In this document: positions 44,333-53,888 of the stretch, piece by piece
How positions within the stretch are numbered: position 1 is the first letter of the stretch
How the letters are laid out: the number at the start of each line of letters is the position of its first letter
Assembly (NCBI GenBank): GCA_963975245.1
Contig: CAXBFJ010000002.1
Location: 310,001 to 374,000, forward strand
Reading direction: 5' to 3'
Length of the DNA: 64,000 nucleotides
DNA from: Panacagrimonas sp963975245
GTDB taxonomy: Bacteria > Pseudomonadota > Gammaproteobacteria > Nevskiales > Nevskiaceae
Program-made: the position numbers and the translations under genes
The notes under the pieces: generated by a model
Seen by the model: only the letters and a program-made list of their open reading frames with translations
What the model was told of the DNA's origin: nothing
Database searches by the model: none

Positions 44333-45262
44333 ATGAATCAAGACGCAAAAAAGTCGGCGTCCGCGACCACCCTGACGCATCTGCAGCGACTCGAAGCCGA
44401 GTCGATTCACATCATGCGCGAGGTGATCTCCGAATCTGAAAAGCCGGTGATGCTCTACTCGGTAGGCAAGGACAGTGCGGTCATGCTGCACCTTGCGCGC
44501 AAGGCTTTTTATCCTTCACCGCCGCCGTTCCCGCTGTTGCACGTGGACACCACGTGGAAGTTCAAGGCGATGTACGAGCTGCGTAACAAGATGGCCAAGG
44601 AAAGCGGCATGGAGCTTCTGGTCTACCAGAACCCGGAAGCTATCGAACGCGGGATCAATCCCTTCGATCATGGTTCGCTGCACACCGACATGTGGAAAAC
44701 CGAGGGTCTGAAGCAGGCCCTGACCAAGTACGGTTTTGACGTGGCTTTCGGCGGTGCGCGACGTGACGAAGAGAAATCACGTGCCAAGGAACGCATCTTC
44801 TCATTCCGCTCGGCCAGCCATCGCTGGGACGGCAAGAGTCAGCGCCCGGAGCTGTGGAATCTTTACAACGCACGCAAGGCCAAAGGCGAGAGCATTCGCG
44901 TGTTTCCGATCTCCAACTGGACGGAGCTGGATATCTGGCAGTACATCCATCTCGAGAATATTCCTATCGTGCCGCTGTATCTGTCGCAGGAGCGACCCAC
45001 TGTCGAACGCGACGGCTTGCTCCTCATGGTTGATGACGATCGCTTCCCGCTGAAGCCGGGTGAGGAGCCGGTGATGCGCTCGATCCGTTTCCGCACACTG
45101 GGTTGTTACCCGCTGACGGGCGCGGTGGAGAGCAAGGCCGCAACGCTGCCTGAGGTTATTCAGGAAATGCTGCTGACCACCACATCAGAGCGACAGGGCC
45201 GCGCCATTGATCATGATCAGGCCGCGAGCATGGAAAAGAAAAAACAGGAAGGATATTTCTGA
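44333..45262 (+). CDS. cysD: Sulfate adenylyltransferase subunit 2
   Basis: A 309-residue ATP sulfurylase small subunit of the PAPS-reductase fold. The PP-loop is SVGKDSAVMLHLARKAF, followed by LHVDTTWKFKAMYELR; the middle has FGGARRDEEKSRAKER, and RTLGCYPLTGAVES lies near the C-terminus. With CysN it makes APS and pyrophosphate from sulfate and ATP. It shares one base with cysNC (TGATG), so the two subunits are co-translated. Confidence 0.97.
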   Translation: MNQDAKKSASATTLTHLQRLEAESIHIMREVISESEKPVMLYSVGKDSAVMLHLARKAFYPSPPPFPLLHVDTTWKFKAMYELRNKMAKESGMELLVYQNPEAIERGINPFDHGSLHTDMWKTEGLKQALTKYGFDVAFGGARRDEEKSRAKERIFSFRSASHRWDGKSQRPELWNLYNARKAKGESIRVFPISNWTELDIWQYIHLENIPIVPLYLSQERPTVERDGLLLMVDDDRFPLKPGEEPVMRSIRFRTLGCYPLTGAVESKAATLPEVIQEMLLTTTSERQGRAIDHDQAASMEKKKQEGYF

Positions 45263-47184
45263 TGACGGACACTCAGGAACAACAGAGCAGCTATCAGACC
45301 GATGCACTGATTGCCGCTGATATCAACGAATATCTGGTTCGCCATCAGCACAAGAGCCTGCTGCGCTTCATCACCTGCGGCAGCGTGGACGATGGCAAAT
45401 CAACCTTGATTGGCCGCCTGCTTTACGACTCGAAGATGATCTTTGAGGATCAGTTGGCTGCATTGGAAGCGGATTCCAAGCGTGACGGCACACAGGGCGA
45501 AGAAATTGATTTTGCCTTGCTGGTGGATGGCTTGGCTGCGGAACGCGAGCAGGGCATCACCATCGATGTGGCCTACCGCTTCTTCTCCACGGAGAAGCGC
45601 AAGTTCATCGTCGCGGACACACCGGGGCACGAGCAGTACACGCGCAACATGGTCACCGGTGCTTCCACCGCCGACCTCGCCATCATCCTGATCGACGCTC
45701 GCAAGGGCGTGCTGACGCAGACCCGTCGTCACTCCTATCTTGCGCACCTGATCGGCATTCGCAACATCGTGCTGGCCGTCAACAAGATGGATCTGGTGGA
45801 TTACGACCAGAAGCGTTACGAGGATATCGTTGCGGACTACCGCAGCTTTGCCTCGAGCATTGGCATCGAGTCTTTCACACCCATGCCGATCTCCGGATTC
45901 AAAGGTGACAACATCACCGGTGCCTCCGAAAACACGCCGTGGTACACCGGCCCAAGTCTGATCCACCATCTGGAAACGGTTTCACTGGATGCCACGGTTG
46001 ATCAGGCCAAGCCTTTTCGCATGGCGGTGCAGTGGGTCAACCGTCCCAATCTCGATTTCCGAGGTTTTTCGGGACTGATTTCTTCCGGTCAGGTCAGTCC
46101 TGGCGATGCCATTCGCGTCCTGCCCAGCGGCAAGACCAGCACCATCAGCCGCATCTCCACATTTGACGGCGATCTGGATCGGGCGGTTGCCGGCCAGTCG
46201 GTGACGCTGTGCTTTGCCGACGAGATTGATTGCTCACGCGGTGACGTGATCACGCAGGCCGATGCCCCAACCGAGGTGGCCGACCAATTTGAATCCACCC
46301 TGGTCTGGATGTCTGAAGAGGACCTGATCCCGGGTCGTCCGTACTGGCTCAAGATTGGTGCGCAGACGGTGACGGCAACGGTGCAGGCGCCGAAGCATCA
46401 GATCAACATCAACACGCTGGAACAGCTGGCGGTCAAGACGCTCGATCTCAATGCGATTGGCGTGGCCAATATCACCATTGATCGCTCCATACCTTTCGAG
46501 CCATACGAAGCCGATCACAGTCTTGGCGGATTTATCCTGATCGACAAGATCACCAACAGCACGGTTGCAGCGGGCATGCTGCACTTCAGTCTGCGCCGCG
46601 CTCAGAACGTGCATTGGCAGGCGCTGGATGTCAGCCGGGACGTGCGTGCAGGTCTGAAACATCAGAAGCCTGCCGTGCTCTGGTTTACCGGGCTCAGCGG
46701 TGCTGGAAAATCCACCATTGCCAATCTGGTAGAGAAGAAGCTGTCACATCTGGGCCGACACACCTTCCTGCTCGACGGCGACAACGTGCGCCACGGTCTG
46801 AACAAGGATCTTGGATTCACCCAGGCTGACCGCATCGAGAACATTCGCCGCATTGGCGAAGTCGCAAAACTGATGACCGACGCCGGCTTGATTGTGTTGA
46901 CGGCCTTCATCTCTCCGTTCCGGGCGGAGCGCGACATGGTTCGCCAGATGCTGCCAGAGGGAGAGTTCATCGAGGTGTTTATCGATGCACCGCTGGAAGA
47001 AGCCGAGGCACGCGATGTGAAGGGGCTCTACAAGAAGGCGCGTAGTGGCGAGCTGAAAAACTTCACTGGCATTGACTCGCCGTATGAAGCGCCAGAGCAG
47101 CCGGAGATTCGCATCAACACCATGAGTACATCGGCTGAAGAAGCGGCAGAGCAGATTGTTCGGCAGTTGCTCAGCGACAGCTGA
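45262..47184 (+). CDS. cysNC: Bifunctional sulfate adenylyltransferase subunit 1/APS kinase
   Basis: A 640-residue fusion. Residues 1 to about 450 are the CysN GTPase (GSVDDGKSTLIGRLLYD, DTPGHEQYTRNM, NKMDLVDYD) that drives CysD. Residues about 465-640 are APS kinase CysC, with P-loop TGLSGAGKST near residue 476 and FISPFRAERDMVR. The protein thus makes APS and then PAPS, and its reactions release pyrophosphate and GDP. CysN-CysC fusions are known in many Proteobacteria. PAPS can feed sulfite formation or the sulfotransferase encoded at 30777. Confidence 0.96.
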   Translation: MTDTQEQQSSYQTDALIAADINEYLVRHQHKSLLRFITCGSVDDGKSTLIGRLLYDSKMIFEDQLAALEADSKRDGTQGEEIDFALLVDGLAAEREQGITIDVAYRFFSTEKRKFIVADTPGHEQYTRNMVTGASTADLAIILIDARKGVLTQTRRHSYLAHLIGIRNIVLAVNKMDLVDYDQKRYEDIVADYRSFASSIGIESFTPMPISGFKGDNITGASENTPWYTGPSLIHHLETVSLDATVDQAKPFRMAVQWVNRPNLDFRGFSGLISSGQVSPGDAIRVLPSGKTSTISRISTFDGDLDRAVAGQSVTLCFADEIDCSRGDVITQADAPTEVADQFESTLVWMSEEDLIPGRPYWLKIGAQTVTATVQAPKHQININTLEQLAVKTLDLNAIGVANITIDRSIPFEPYEADHSLGGFILIDKITNSTVAAGMLHFSLRRAQNVHWQALDVSRDVRAGLKHQKPAVLWFTGLSGAGKSTIANLVEKKLSHLGRHTFLLDGDNVRHGLNKDLGFTQADRIENIRRIGEVAKLMTDAGLIVLTAFISPFRAERDMVRQMLPEGEFIEVFIDAPLEEAEARDVKGLYKKARSGELKNFTGIDSPYEAPEQPEIRINTMSTSAEEAAEQIVRQLLSDS

Positions 47185-47220
47185 TTGATCTCAATCTGAG
47201 TGATCCGGGTGTCAGCGGTC

Positions 47221-48843
47221 TCAATGTCGCAGCATGGCCTGCGCGGCATTGCGACCGCAGGCACCCATCACGCCACCGCCCGGATGGGTTGCTGCGCCAC
47301 ATAGAAACAGCCCCTTGATGGGCGTGGCGTAGTCACTCCAGCCCGGAACCGGCCTCAGGCTGAAAAGCTGGTGCAGTGGCATGGCGCCCTGAAAAATGTT
47401 GCCGCCGGTAAGCCCGAAGCGTTGTTCAATGTCGGGCGGTGCCAGAATCTGCCGGTGCAGGACGCTGGCCGAAAAATTGGGCGCGTAAGCGTTGATCTGC
47501 TGGATGCAGCGATCTGCAAACTCTTCGCGCAGGCTGGCCCAATCTCCACTGGCGGGTGAGTAAGGCGCGTATTGCACAAACAGATTCACGATGTGATGCC
47601 CTAGCGGCGCGAGGCTGTCGTCCACGCTGCTGGGGATCACCATTTCAATGATCGGCTTCTCGCTGGGCAGACCGCGCCGTGCGTCTTCGTAAGCGCGCTC
47701 GATATCCTCCGGCAGAGAATTGATATGAATCGTGCCGCGGTGCTCGGGCCCCACAGCGCCGTGGCGGTCCGGCATGCATGAAAAGGCCGGCAGCTCAGAT
47801 ACAGCCAGATTGATCTTGACCGAAGCGCTGGAGTAGTCGATGCGCTGAACAGCTCTCATGAAATTCGCGGGCAAATGCCGTGCGTCGGTGAGCTTGTTGA
47901 ACGTGACCTGCGCGCTTGCGTTGGACGCGACTTGCCTGGCTTGAATGATTTCGCCGCTTTGCAAGCGAACGCCGTTAGCGTTGCCGCCGTCATCGACCAG
48001 GATCTCTGCCACGTCCGCGTTGCATCGAATCTCCACGCCCACGGACACGGCGGAGCGGGCCATCGCCTGGGTGAGTGCGCCCATGCCGCCGCGCACGTAG
48101 CCCCATACCCCGCGCGCACCACCTGCCATGCCCATGACGTGATGCAGCAGCACGTAACCGGTGCCCGCAGCGCTGGGCGGTGCGAAAGTGCCGATGACAG
48201 CATCGGTGGCAAGCGTCCCCTTGAGTTGCGGCGATTCAAACCAGCGATCCAGCACCGGCGTGGCGGGGCCGGTGAGAATTTCAATGGCTTCGGGCAGGTC
48301 TTCGCCCAGTTTCTTGAGCGCCTTGTACAGCGAGCGGCCACGGCCAAAATTGCGCAGGCGATCCATCCAGCTCAGTCGACGCCACTGCGGCGGTAGCGGC
48401 AGCAGGTCAGGTGGCGTATCCATCATCGCCGGTTCCAATAGCGTGGCGATGCGCGTCAGCAAGGCTTCATAACGCGAATAGGCCTTCGCATCGGCGCCTG
48501 AGAACTTCGAGATCTGCTCATGGTTGCTGGCCGCGTCCGGGCCGAGCATTAAATGACGTCCATCACTGAACGGCGTGAACGAGGACGGGTTTCTGGACAA
48601 GACTTCATAGCCAAAATCCTTGAGTCGCAGTTCGCGTTCAATTTCTGGCAGCAACAGGCTCACCACATAGGACGCGGTGGAACTGCGATAGCCGGGTGCA
48701 ATCTCTTCGGTGATGGCTGCGCCGCCGACGATCTCGCGCCGCTCGAGGACCAGAACTTTTCTGCCCGCCTTCGCAAGATAGGCAGCGCAGACCAGGCCAT
48801 TGTGTCCGCCGCCGATAATCAGATTGTCGTAGGTCTGTGCCAT
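47221..48843 (-). CDS. Phytoene-dehydrogenase-like FAD oxidoreductase
   Basis: A 540-residue flavoprotein of the CrtI / PYROXD2-like group. The dinucleotide loop is IIGGGHNGLVCAAYLAKAG (from residue 8), followed by VLERREIVGGAA, and the C-terminus has the FAD loop FLCGAATHPGGGVMGACGRNAA. It has no carotenoid genes beside it, so carotenoid work is not implied; many such proteins have no known substrate. It is convergent with cysNC (36 bases apart). Confidence 0.88.
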   Translation of the reverse strand: MAQTYDNLIIGGGHNGLVCAAYLAKAGRKVLVLERREIVGGAAITEEIAPGYRSSTASYVVSLLLPEIERELRLKDFGYEVLSRNPSSFTPFSDGRHLMLGPDAASNHEQISKFSGADAKAYSRYEALLTRIATLLEPAMMDTPPDLLPLPPQWRRLSWMDRLRNFGRGRSLYKALKKLGEDLPEAIEILTGPATPVLDRWFESPQLKGTLATDAVIGTFAPPSAAGTGYVLLHHVMGMAGGARGVWGYVRGGMGALTQAMARSAVSVGVEIRCNADVAEILVDDGGNANGVRLQSGEIIQARQVASNASAQVTFNKLTDARHLPANFMRAVQRIDYSSASVKINLAVSELPAFSCMPDRHGAVGPEHRGTIHINSLPEDIERAYEDARRGLPSEKPIIEMVIPSSVDDSLAPLGHHIVNLFVQYAPYSPASGDWASLREEFADRCIQQINAYAPNFSASVLHRQILAPPDIEQRFGLTGGNIFQGAMPLHQLFSLRPVPGWSDYATPIKGLFLCGAATHPGGGVMGACGRNAAQAMLRH

Positions 48844-48922
48844 TCAGGGCGCATTATGAGCCCATGCAGGGCGTATAGTCGGGCCGATACCGAGCGCCAG
48901 CTCTCATGCACTGAGTGAGAAT

Positions 48923-49375
48923 ATGTGCGCGATGAAGACAATCTATGCCGCCCAATCGGAGTTGATGCCAGCACTGATTGAGGCCTACCGTAAAGCGATC
49001 TATCGCATCGAGGTTGGCGAGCAGCCTTTTGATCTGCGGGTGGATCAACTCAGTTCCGGGCTGTCTGCTCTCATGCAGCAACGTGAGGTCCATTGCTGTG
49101 GTTTGGTCACGGCGTCTAATCCGCGCGGACAAGTGCGCGATGAGGCAGATAATGCACGGCGACATCATCACCTGCTGAGGTGCGTCGATGCCTTGGGCTA
49201 TGCCCATCTCACTGCTTGGGGGCTTGATCCCGATGAGCGCTGGCCTGACGAGCAGAGCCTTCTAATTCTAGGCATTCCAAGGCCCGCGGCCTGCGAGCTT
49301 GCCGCAGAATTTGAGCAAAACGCCTTGCTCTGGATGACTGGCGAGGCTATCCCCAGGCTGATACTGCTGCGCTGA
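48923..49375 (+). CDS. DUF3293-domain protein
   Basis: A 150-residue protein with the DUF3293 pattern: a short N-terminal region, VTASNPRGQVRDEADNARRHHHL in the middle, then WGLDPDERWPDEQSLLILGIPRPAACELAAEFEQNALLW. The function is not known. The ATG at 48923 is used; ATG 48932 is also possible. It is divergent from the FAD oxidoreductase (79 bases apart) and convergent with ppa through a shared hairpin. Confidence 0.75.
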   Translation: MCAMKTIYAAQSELMPALIEAYRKAIYRIEVGEQPFDLRVDQLSSGLSALMQQREVHCCGLVTASNPRGQVRDEADNARRHHHLLRCVDALGYAHLTAWGLDPDERWPDEQSLLILGIPRPAACELAAEFEQNALLWMTGEAIPRLILLR

Positions 49376-49379
49376 ACAC

Positions 49380-49411
49380 AAAAAAGCGGGGCCTGATTTC
49401 AGGCCCCGCTG
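49380..49411 (-). terminator. Rho-independent terminator of ppa
   Basis: A perfect 12-bp GC-rich stem (AGCGGGGCCTGA with TCAGGCCCCGCT) separated by TT, with six A residues on its left side that read as a U-run for the minus-strand ppa transcript. It may also slow transcripts from the DUF3293 gene. Confidence 0.85.
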
Positions 49412-49428
49412 ATGATTCTGGTCAAGCC

Positions 49429-49977
49429 TCAGAAATGAGGCTTATCCGGCGAATCCTTGTAGCGGCTCACACTTTCCACAATCGCCTTCTTGGCGTCCTG
49501 CGGGCCGTGCCAGCCTTTGACCTTGACCCACTTGCCCTTTTCCAGATCCTTGTAGTGCTCAAAGAAATGGGCAATCTGGTCGCGCGCCAGCTCGGGCAAT
49601 TCGCGGACGGTGCTGATTCCGCTGTAGAGGCGGCTGATCTTGTCGCAGGGCACCACCACAAGCTTCTCGTCGAGGCCTGCCTCATCTTCCATTTCCAGCA
49701 TGCCGATGGGACGGCAGTTGATGATGGAACCCGGGATCAGCTGCATGGGCATCATGACCAAGGCGTCGATAGGGTCGCCATCACCGCTGATGGTGTGTGG
49801 CACGTAACCGTAATTGCAGGGGTAGCGCATGGGGGTGGTGAGCAGACGGTCTACAAAAATGGCGCCTGATTCCTTGTCCACTTCGTACTTGACCGGCTCG
49901 CTGTTCATCGGGATTTCGATGACAACATTAACGTCGTCGGGGACGTTCTTTCCGGTGGGGACAAGATCCAAAGACAT
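49429..49977 (-). CDS. ppa: Inorganic pyrophosphatase (family I)
   Basis: A 182-residue soluble enzyme that splits pyrophosphate in the cytoplasm. The family I signature is DGDPIDALVMM; CNYGYVPHT and GWHGPQDAKKAIVESVSRY are also typical of proteobacterial Ppa. ATG 49977 is preferred because GGGAG lies 5-6 bases upstream, giving the standard start MSLDLVPTG. It sits between cysNC and hppA, two other genes of pyrophosphate turnover. Confidence 0.96.
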   Translation of the reverse strand: MSLDLVPTGKNVPDDVNVVIEIPMNSEPVKYEVDKESGAIFVDRLLTTPMRYPCNYGYVPHTISGDGDPIDALVMMPMQLIPGSIINCRPIGMLEMEDEAGLDEKLVVVPCDKISRLYSGISTVRELPELARDQIAHFFEHYKDLEKGKWVKVKGWHGPQDAKKAIVESVSRYKDSPDKPHF

Positions 49978-50467
49978 AGTGACTCCCTGCATGAGGTCGT
50001 GAATAAGGGGCGCGGATTATAGCGGTGCGGGGGGTGGTTGTGCAGCGCAGCAAAGGAAAGGCTTCCGGTTTCGCAGACTTCTGGCGCCGCACGCGCGGCG
50101 AGAGTGCAAAGCAAAAGCGGTGTCCGGAAAGCGAATTCGGTTTCGTGCCGGTGCTATCTTTCCAACTCAGTTTGGCGCGTCCAGGCGGGACATGATGACC
50201 CGGTAGAGCCAGCACGAAATTCTCCTCGCATCCTTGAATTTGTCTGCGGATGAGTCCGCTGTCACCTTGGCGAAATCAAGCCTGACCGGCGTGGCCCCGA
50301 CTGGCATGTACTGGACAGATCGCCGCCATCGCCCTGGAAGGAAAAGTAGGCGCGGGTGATAGCAGCGCGGCCAAAGGCGCGTCCGGATTTTCTGCTGTAA
50401 ATGTCGAGCGCAAGCAGAGCCTGAGCCCTAGAATGGAAGCGTTCTCCTTCTGACCGAATAACCGCAC
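49978..50467. other. 490-base divergent spacer
   Basis: This region between ppa and the GNAT-nitrilase gene must hold both promoters. I found no supported reading frame, repeat or RNA. No ribosome site was clear directly before the ATG at 50468. Confidence 0.4.
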
Positions 50468-52018
50468 ATGAGCGACTCCGAAACCGAGCATCACCTGGCA
50501 TTGCGCAACCTCAAGGAGGATGACTACGCCGATATCAAGTCGATGATGGATCTGATCTATCCACAGCTTGGCGGTGCGTGGCCGCGGCACAAGTTCCGCT
50601 CGCAGATTCGAACCTTTCCGGAAGGGCAGATTTGCATAGAGGACAAGGGCACGGTGGTGGCGTGCGCATTGGCGGTCATCGTTGATTACGACAAGTTCGG
50701 CGACAAACACACTTACGATGAGATTACGGGCGACGCCTATCTCTCTACGCACGATCCGAAGGGAGACGTGTTGTACGGTGTGGATGTTTTCGTGCATCCC
50801 GAATACCGGGATTTGCGGCTGGGGCGGCGTCTCTATGAAGCGCGCAAGGATCTGTGCCGTAATCTGAATCTGCGTGCCATTGTTGCGGGCGGGCGAATTC
50901 CCAATTACAGCAAGCATGCGTCGGAGATGTCGCCGCAGGAATACCTGGAGAAAGTGAAGTCAAAAGATTTATACGACCCCACGCTTTCTTTCCAGCTTTC
51001 CAATGGCTTTGAGGTCACGCAGATTCTCAAGGCCTACCTGCCCGAGGACAAAGAGTCTCGTGGTTACGCCACCTTGCTCCAGTGGCACAACATTGATTAC
51101 GACGCTGAAGTTGCACCGCTGATTGGCGGGCCCAAGTCCACGGTTCGTGTGGGATGCGTGCAGTGGCAGATGCGCTTCTTCAAGGACGTGAAAGAGCTAT
51201 TGCAGCAGGTTGAGTACTTTGTGGATGCGCTGTCGGATTACAAATGCGACGTTGCCCTGTTTCCGGAGTTCTTCAATGCGCCGCTCATGGGGTTGTCCAA
51301 GGAGCGCAATCCGGTGGATGCGGTCTGGCATCTGGCCGGGTACTCCAGCGAAATTATTTCGGAGGTATCGAGGCTGGCGGTTTCGTACAACATCAACGTC
51401 ATCGCGGGTTCAGTGCCCGTAATTGAAGACGATGAGTTGTACAACGTGGCGTACCTCTGCCGGCGCGACGGAACCGTCGAGAGTCAGTACAAGATTCATC
51501 CGACGCCGCACGAGAAGAAGGACTGGGTGATGCAGGGTGGTGATGCGCTGCGCTGCTTCGAGACGGACTTTGGCCGTATTGGCGTGCTGATCTGCTACGA
51601 CGTGGAGTTCCCCGAACTGGCGCGGATCCTGTCAGAGCATGAAATGCAGATGCTGTTCGTGCCGTTCTGGACCGACACCAAGAATGGATATCTGCGAGTG
51701 AGGCGCTGCGCACAGGCGCGGGCCATCGAGAACGAGTGCTACGTGGTCATCGCGGGCAGCGTCGGCAACTTGCCGATGGTGGATAACGTGGATATCCAGT
51801 ACGCGCAGACGGCTGTGTTTTCGCCTTCTGATTTCGCGTTTCCACATGACGCGGTCATTGCGGAAACCACACCCAACACCGAGATGACCCTGATTGCAGA
51901 CCTTGACCTCACACGGCTCAAGACCCTGCAGAATGAAGGCTCAGTGCGTAACTATCTGGATAGGCGACGAGACTTGTATCGGGTTGAGTGGATCGGCACC
52001 GAGAAAATCATGAAGTAG
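50468..52018 (+). CDS. Fused GNAT acetyltransferase/nitrilase-superfamily hydrolase
   Basis: A 516-residue protein. Residues about 10-210 are an N-acetyltransferase (GNAT) domain (YGVDVFVHPEYRDLRLGRRLYEARKDLC). Residues about 220-510 are a carbon-nitrogen hydrolase with the triad Glu267 (LFPEFF), Lys342 (YKIHP) and Cys376 (LICYDVEFPE). This two-domain type is known (for example YhcX of Bacillus) but its substrate is unknown. The coupling suggests that an amine is acylated and an amide hydrolysed in linked steps. It is followed after 32 bases by an AT-rich promoter-like stretch, so the next gene is probably separate. Confidence 0.9.
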   Translation: MSDSETEHHLALRNLKEDDYADIKSMMDLIYPQLGGAWPRHKFRSQIRTFPEGQICIEDKGTVVACALAVIVDYDKFGDKHTYDEITGDAYLSTHDPKGDVLYGVDVFVHPEYRDLRLGRRLYEARKDLCRNLNLRAIVAGGRIPNYSKHASEMSPQEYLEKVKSKDLYDPTLSFQLSNGFEVTQILKAYLPEDKESRGYATLLQWHNIDYDAEVAPLIGGPKSTVRVGCVQWQMRFFKDVKELLQQVEYFVDALSDYKCDVALFPEFFNAPLMGLSKERNPVDAVWHLAGYSSEIISEVSRLAVSYNINVIAGSVPVIEDDELYNVAYLCRRDGTVESQYKIHPTPHEKKDWVMQGGDALRCFETDFGRIGVLICYDVEFPELARILSEHEMQMLFVPFWTDTKNGYLRVRRCAQARAIENECYVVIAGSVGNLPMVDNVDIQYAQTAVFSPSDFAFPHDAVIAETTPNTEMTLIADLDLTRLKTLQNEGSVRNYLDRRRDLYRVEWIGTEKIMK

Positions 52019-52022
52019 ATGA

Positions 52023-52062
52023 ATATGCATAAAGTTGCATAGAAAAATAATTGCATATAGGC
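52023..52062 (+). promoter_or_regulatory. TGCAT-rich promoter/operator before the flavin oxidoreductase gene
   Basis: TGCAT occurs three times (52026-52030, 52036-52040, 52052-52056), the first within the palindrome TATGCATA (52024-52031). TTGCAT at 52035 and TATAGG at 52057, 16 bases apart, make a plausible -35/-10 pair. The PadR regulator encoded in the same unit could bind here. This is inference. Confidence 0.45.
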
Positions 52063-52083
52063 TGGCTCCACATTCCACTCAAT

Positions 52084-53076
52084 ATGGGGCTAGCTTCCGT
52101 GTCTCTTCCTGAAATTCTTCGGCCGACAAGTGGCCTGCGTCTGCCGGTGGTGGCTTCGCCACTGTTCATTATTTCCAATCCCGATCTGGTCATTGCCCAG
52201 TGCAAGGCCGGTGTGGTGGGTTCGTTCCCGGCCTTGAATGCGCGTCCCGCCGAAGAGCTGGAAGTCTGGTTGAAGAAGATCACCGAGGAATTGGACCGCT
52301 ATAACCAGGCCAACCCGGACCAGCCTGCGGCACCGTATGCGGTCAACCAGATCGTCCATGGCTCCAATGATCGTCTCCAGCACGATCTGGACATGTGCGT
52401 GAAGTACAAGGTGCCCATCGTGATTACCTCACTGGGCGCTCGGGTTGAACTCAACGAGGCGGTGCACTCTTATGGCGGCATTACGCTGCACGACATCATC
52501 AACAACCGCTTTGCCAAGAAAGCCATCGAGAAAGGCGCTGACGGACTCATCGCTGTGGCAGCCGGTGCTGGTGGCCACGCGGGAACCACATCGCCCCTGG
52601 CCTTGATTCAGGAAATTCGCGAGTGGTTCGACGGCCCGCTGTTGTTGTCCGGCGCAATCTCCACCGGCGACGGCATTCTGGCGGCGCAGGCGATGGGCGC
52701 GGACCTGGCGTATATCGGCTCAGCCTTCATCGCAACAGAAGAAGCCAATGCTGCTCAGGGCTACAAGCAGGCGATTGCTGATTGCGCGTCCAGCGACATT
52801 GTTTATTCAAACCTGTTCACCGGTGTTCACGGCAACTACTTGCGCCCCTCGATCATCGCGGCGGGCATGGACCCCGACAACCTGCCGGAGTCTGATCCAA
52901 GCAAGATGGATTTCGGTTCCGGTGGCAATGAATCCAAGAAGGCGTGGCGCGATATCTGGGGTTGTGGTCAGGGCATTGGCGGCGTGAAAGACGTGGTCAG
53001 CACGAGTGAGCGTGTCGCTCAGTTGGCGGCGCAATATGCGGCCGCACGTGAGCGCATTGCCAAGCTCGCCGCCTGA
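52084..53076 (+). CDS. NAD(P)H-dependent flavin oxidoreductase (nitronate monooxygenase family)
   Basis: A 330-residue FMN enzyme with a TIM barrel. LRLPVVASPLFIISNPDLV at the N-terminus, GADGLIAVAAGAGGHAGTTSP (about 170) and AAQAMGADLAYIGSAFIATEEA (about 210) are the FMN-binding segments. It may oxidise nitronates or act as an enoyl reductase; the two are not separable here. The frame opens at TTG 52051, inside the likely promoter, so ATG 52084 is used; GTG 52099 is another option. PadR follows after 14 bases. Confidence 0.88.
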   Translation: MGLASVSLPEILRPTSGLRLPVVASPLFIISNPDLVIAQCKAGVVGSFPALNARPAEELEVWLKKITEELDRYNQANPDQPAAPYAVNQIVHGSNDRLQHDLDMCVKYKVPIVITSLGARVELNEAVHSYGGITLHDIINNRFAKKAIEKGADGLIAVAAGAGGHAGTTSPLALIQEIREWFDGPLLLSGAISTGDGILAAQAMGADLAYIGSAFIATEEANAAQGYKQAIADCASSDIVYSNLFTGVHGNYLRPSIIAAGMDPDNLPESDPSKMDFGSGGNESKKAWRDIWGCGQGIGGVKDVVSTSERVAQLAAQYAAARERIAKLAA

Positions 53077-53090
53077 TTGAGACGACTTGA

Positions 53091-53621
53091 ATGGCTTTGT
53101 CGCACGCCATCCTGGTGACCTTGCTGGACAAGCCGCAAACCGGGTACGACCTGGGGAAGCGGTTTGACCAGACCGTCGGTTTTTTCTGGCGAGCCAGTCA
53201 CCAGCAGATCTACTCCGAACTGCACAAGATGGCAAATTGCGGTTGGGTCTCGGGCCAGGCGGTTGAACAGAGTGCCCGGCCCAATCGCATCGTGTATGAA
53301 ATTACCGAGGCAGGGCGACAGACCGTGCAGGCATGGGCGAGGGAAGACTCGCCCGCCCCTTCGGTGAAGGAAGAACTGCTGGTCAAGCTGTTTGCCTTGG
53401 GCACGGTAGACAAGAAAGTCATGGTTGAACGAATCGAGCACCGGCTAGAAGAGCATCGCGGGCGTCTCGTGCACTACCGCGAAGTCATGGCAAAACATTA
53501 TCCGAAGCCTGACAAGCTCACGGCCAATCGACGTGGCCGCTACCTCGGATTGCGGATGGGCATCCTCTCAGAAGAAACAGGTATTCGTTGGTGTGAAGAG
53601 GCCTTGCTGGCACTTAGTTAG
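53091..53621 (+). CDS. PadR family transcriptional regulator
   Basis: A 176-residue PadR-like repressor. The winged helix is in residues 1-80 (AILVTLLDKPQTGYDLGKRF, HQQIYSELHKM), and the C-terminal helical dimer arm follows (VMVERIEHRLEEHRGRLVHYREVM). It is co-transcribed with the flavin oxidoreductase gene and probably controls the operon through the TGCAT-rich site upstream, an arrangement typical for genes induced by phenolic or nitro compounds; the ligand is unknown. Confidence 0.88.
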   Translation: MALSHAILVTLLDKPQTGYDLGKRFDQTVGFFWRASHQQIYSELHKMANCGWVSGQAVEQSARPNRIVYEITEAGRQTVQAWAREDSPAPSVKEELLVKLFALGTVDKKVMVERIEHRLEEHRGRLVHYREVMAKHYPKPDKLTANRRGRYLGLRMGILSEETGIRWCEEALLALS

Positions 53622-53888
53622 CGGCTGGTTACAAATCGCCAGGCTGCGGCGCACCTTGCCGCCGCGTATGGCGAACGCACAAATAGGATCCGGGTATGAC
53701 GCAAGGGAGCGAATGGCAGGTTTTGCGCCATTGCTGCGGAAACGGGATGGCCGCTATCGGCGGTTCCAATTCGGTCGCACCGCCGCCCTCAGGTCACTGG
53801 ATATCGGTCCGGTACGTGCCAATGACTGACGGCCGCGACCGTCCGCTATCAAGCAGGGTCCCTCTGCGACTCTGTCGCTTCGCCGACG

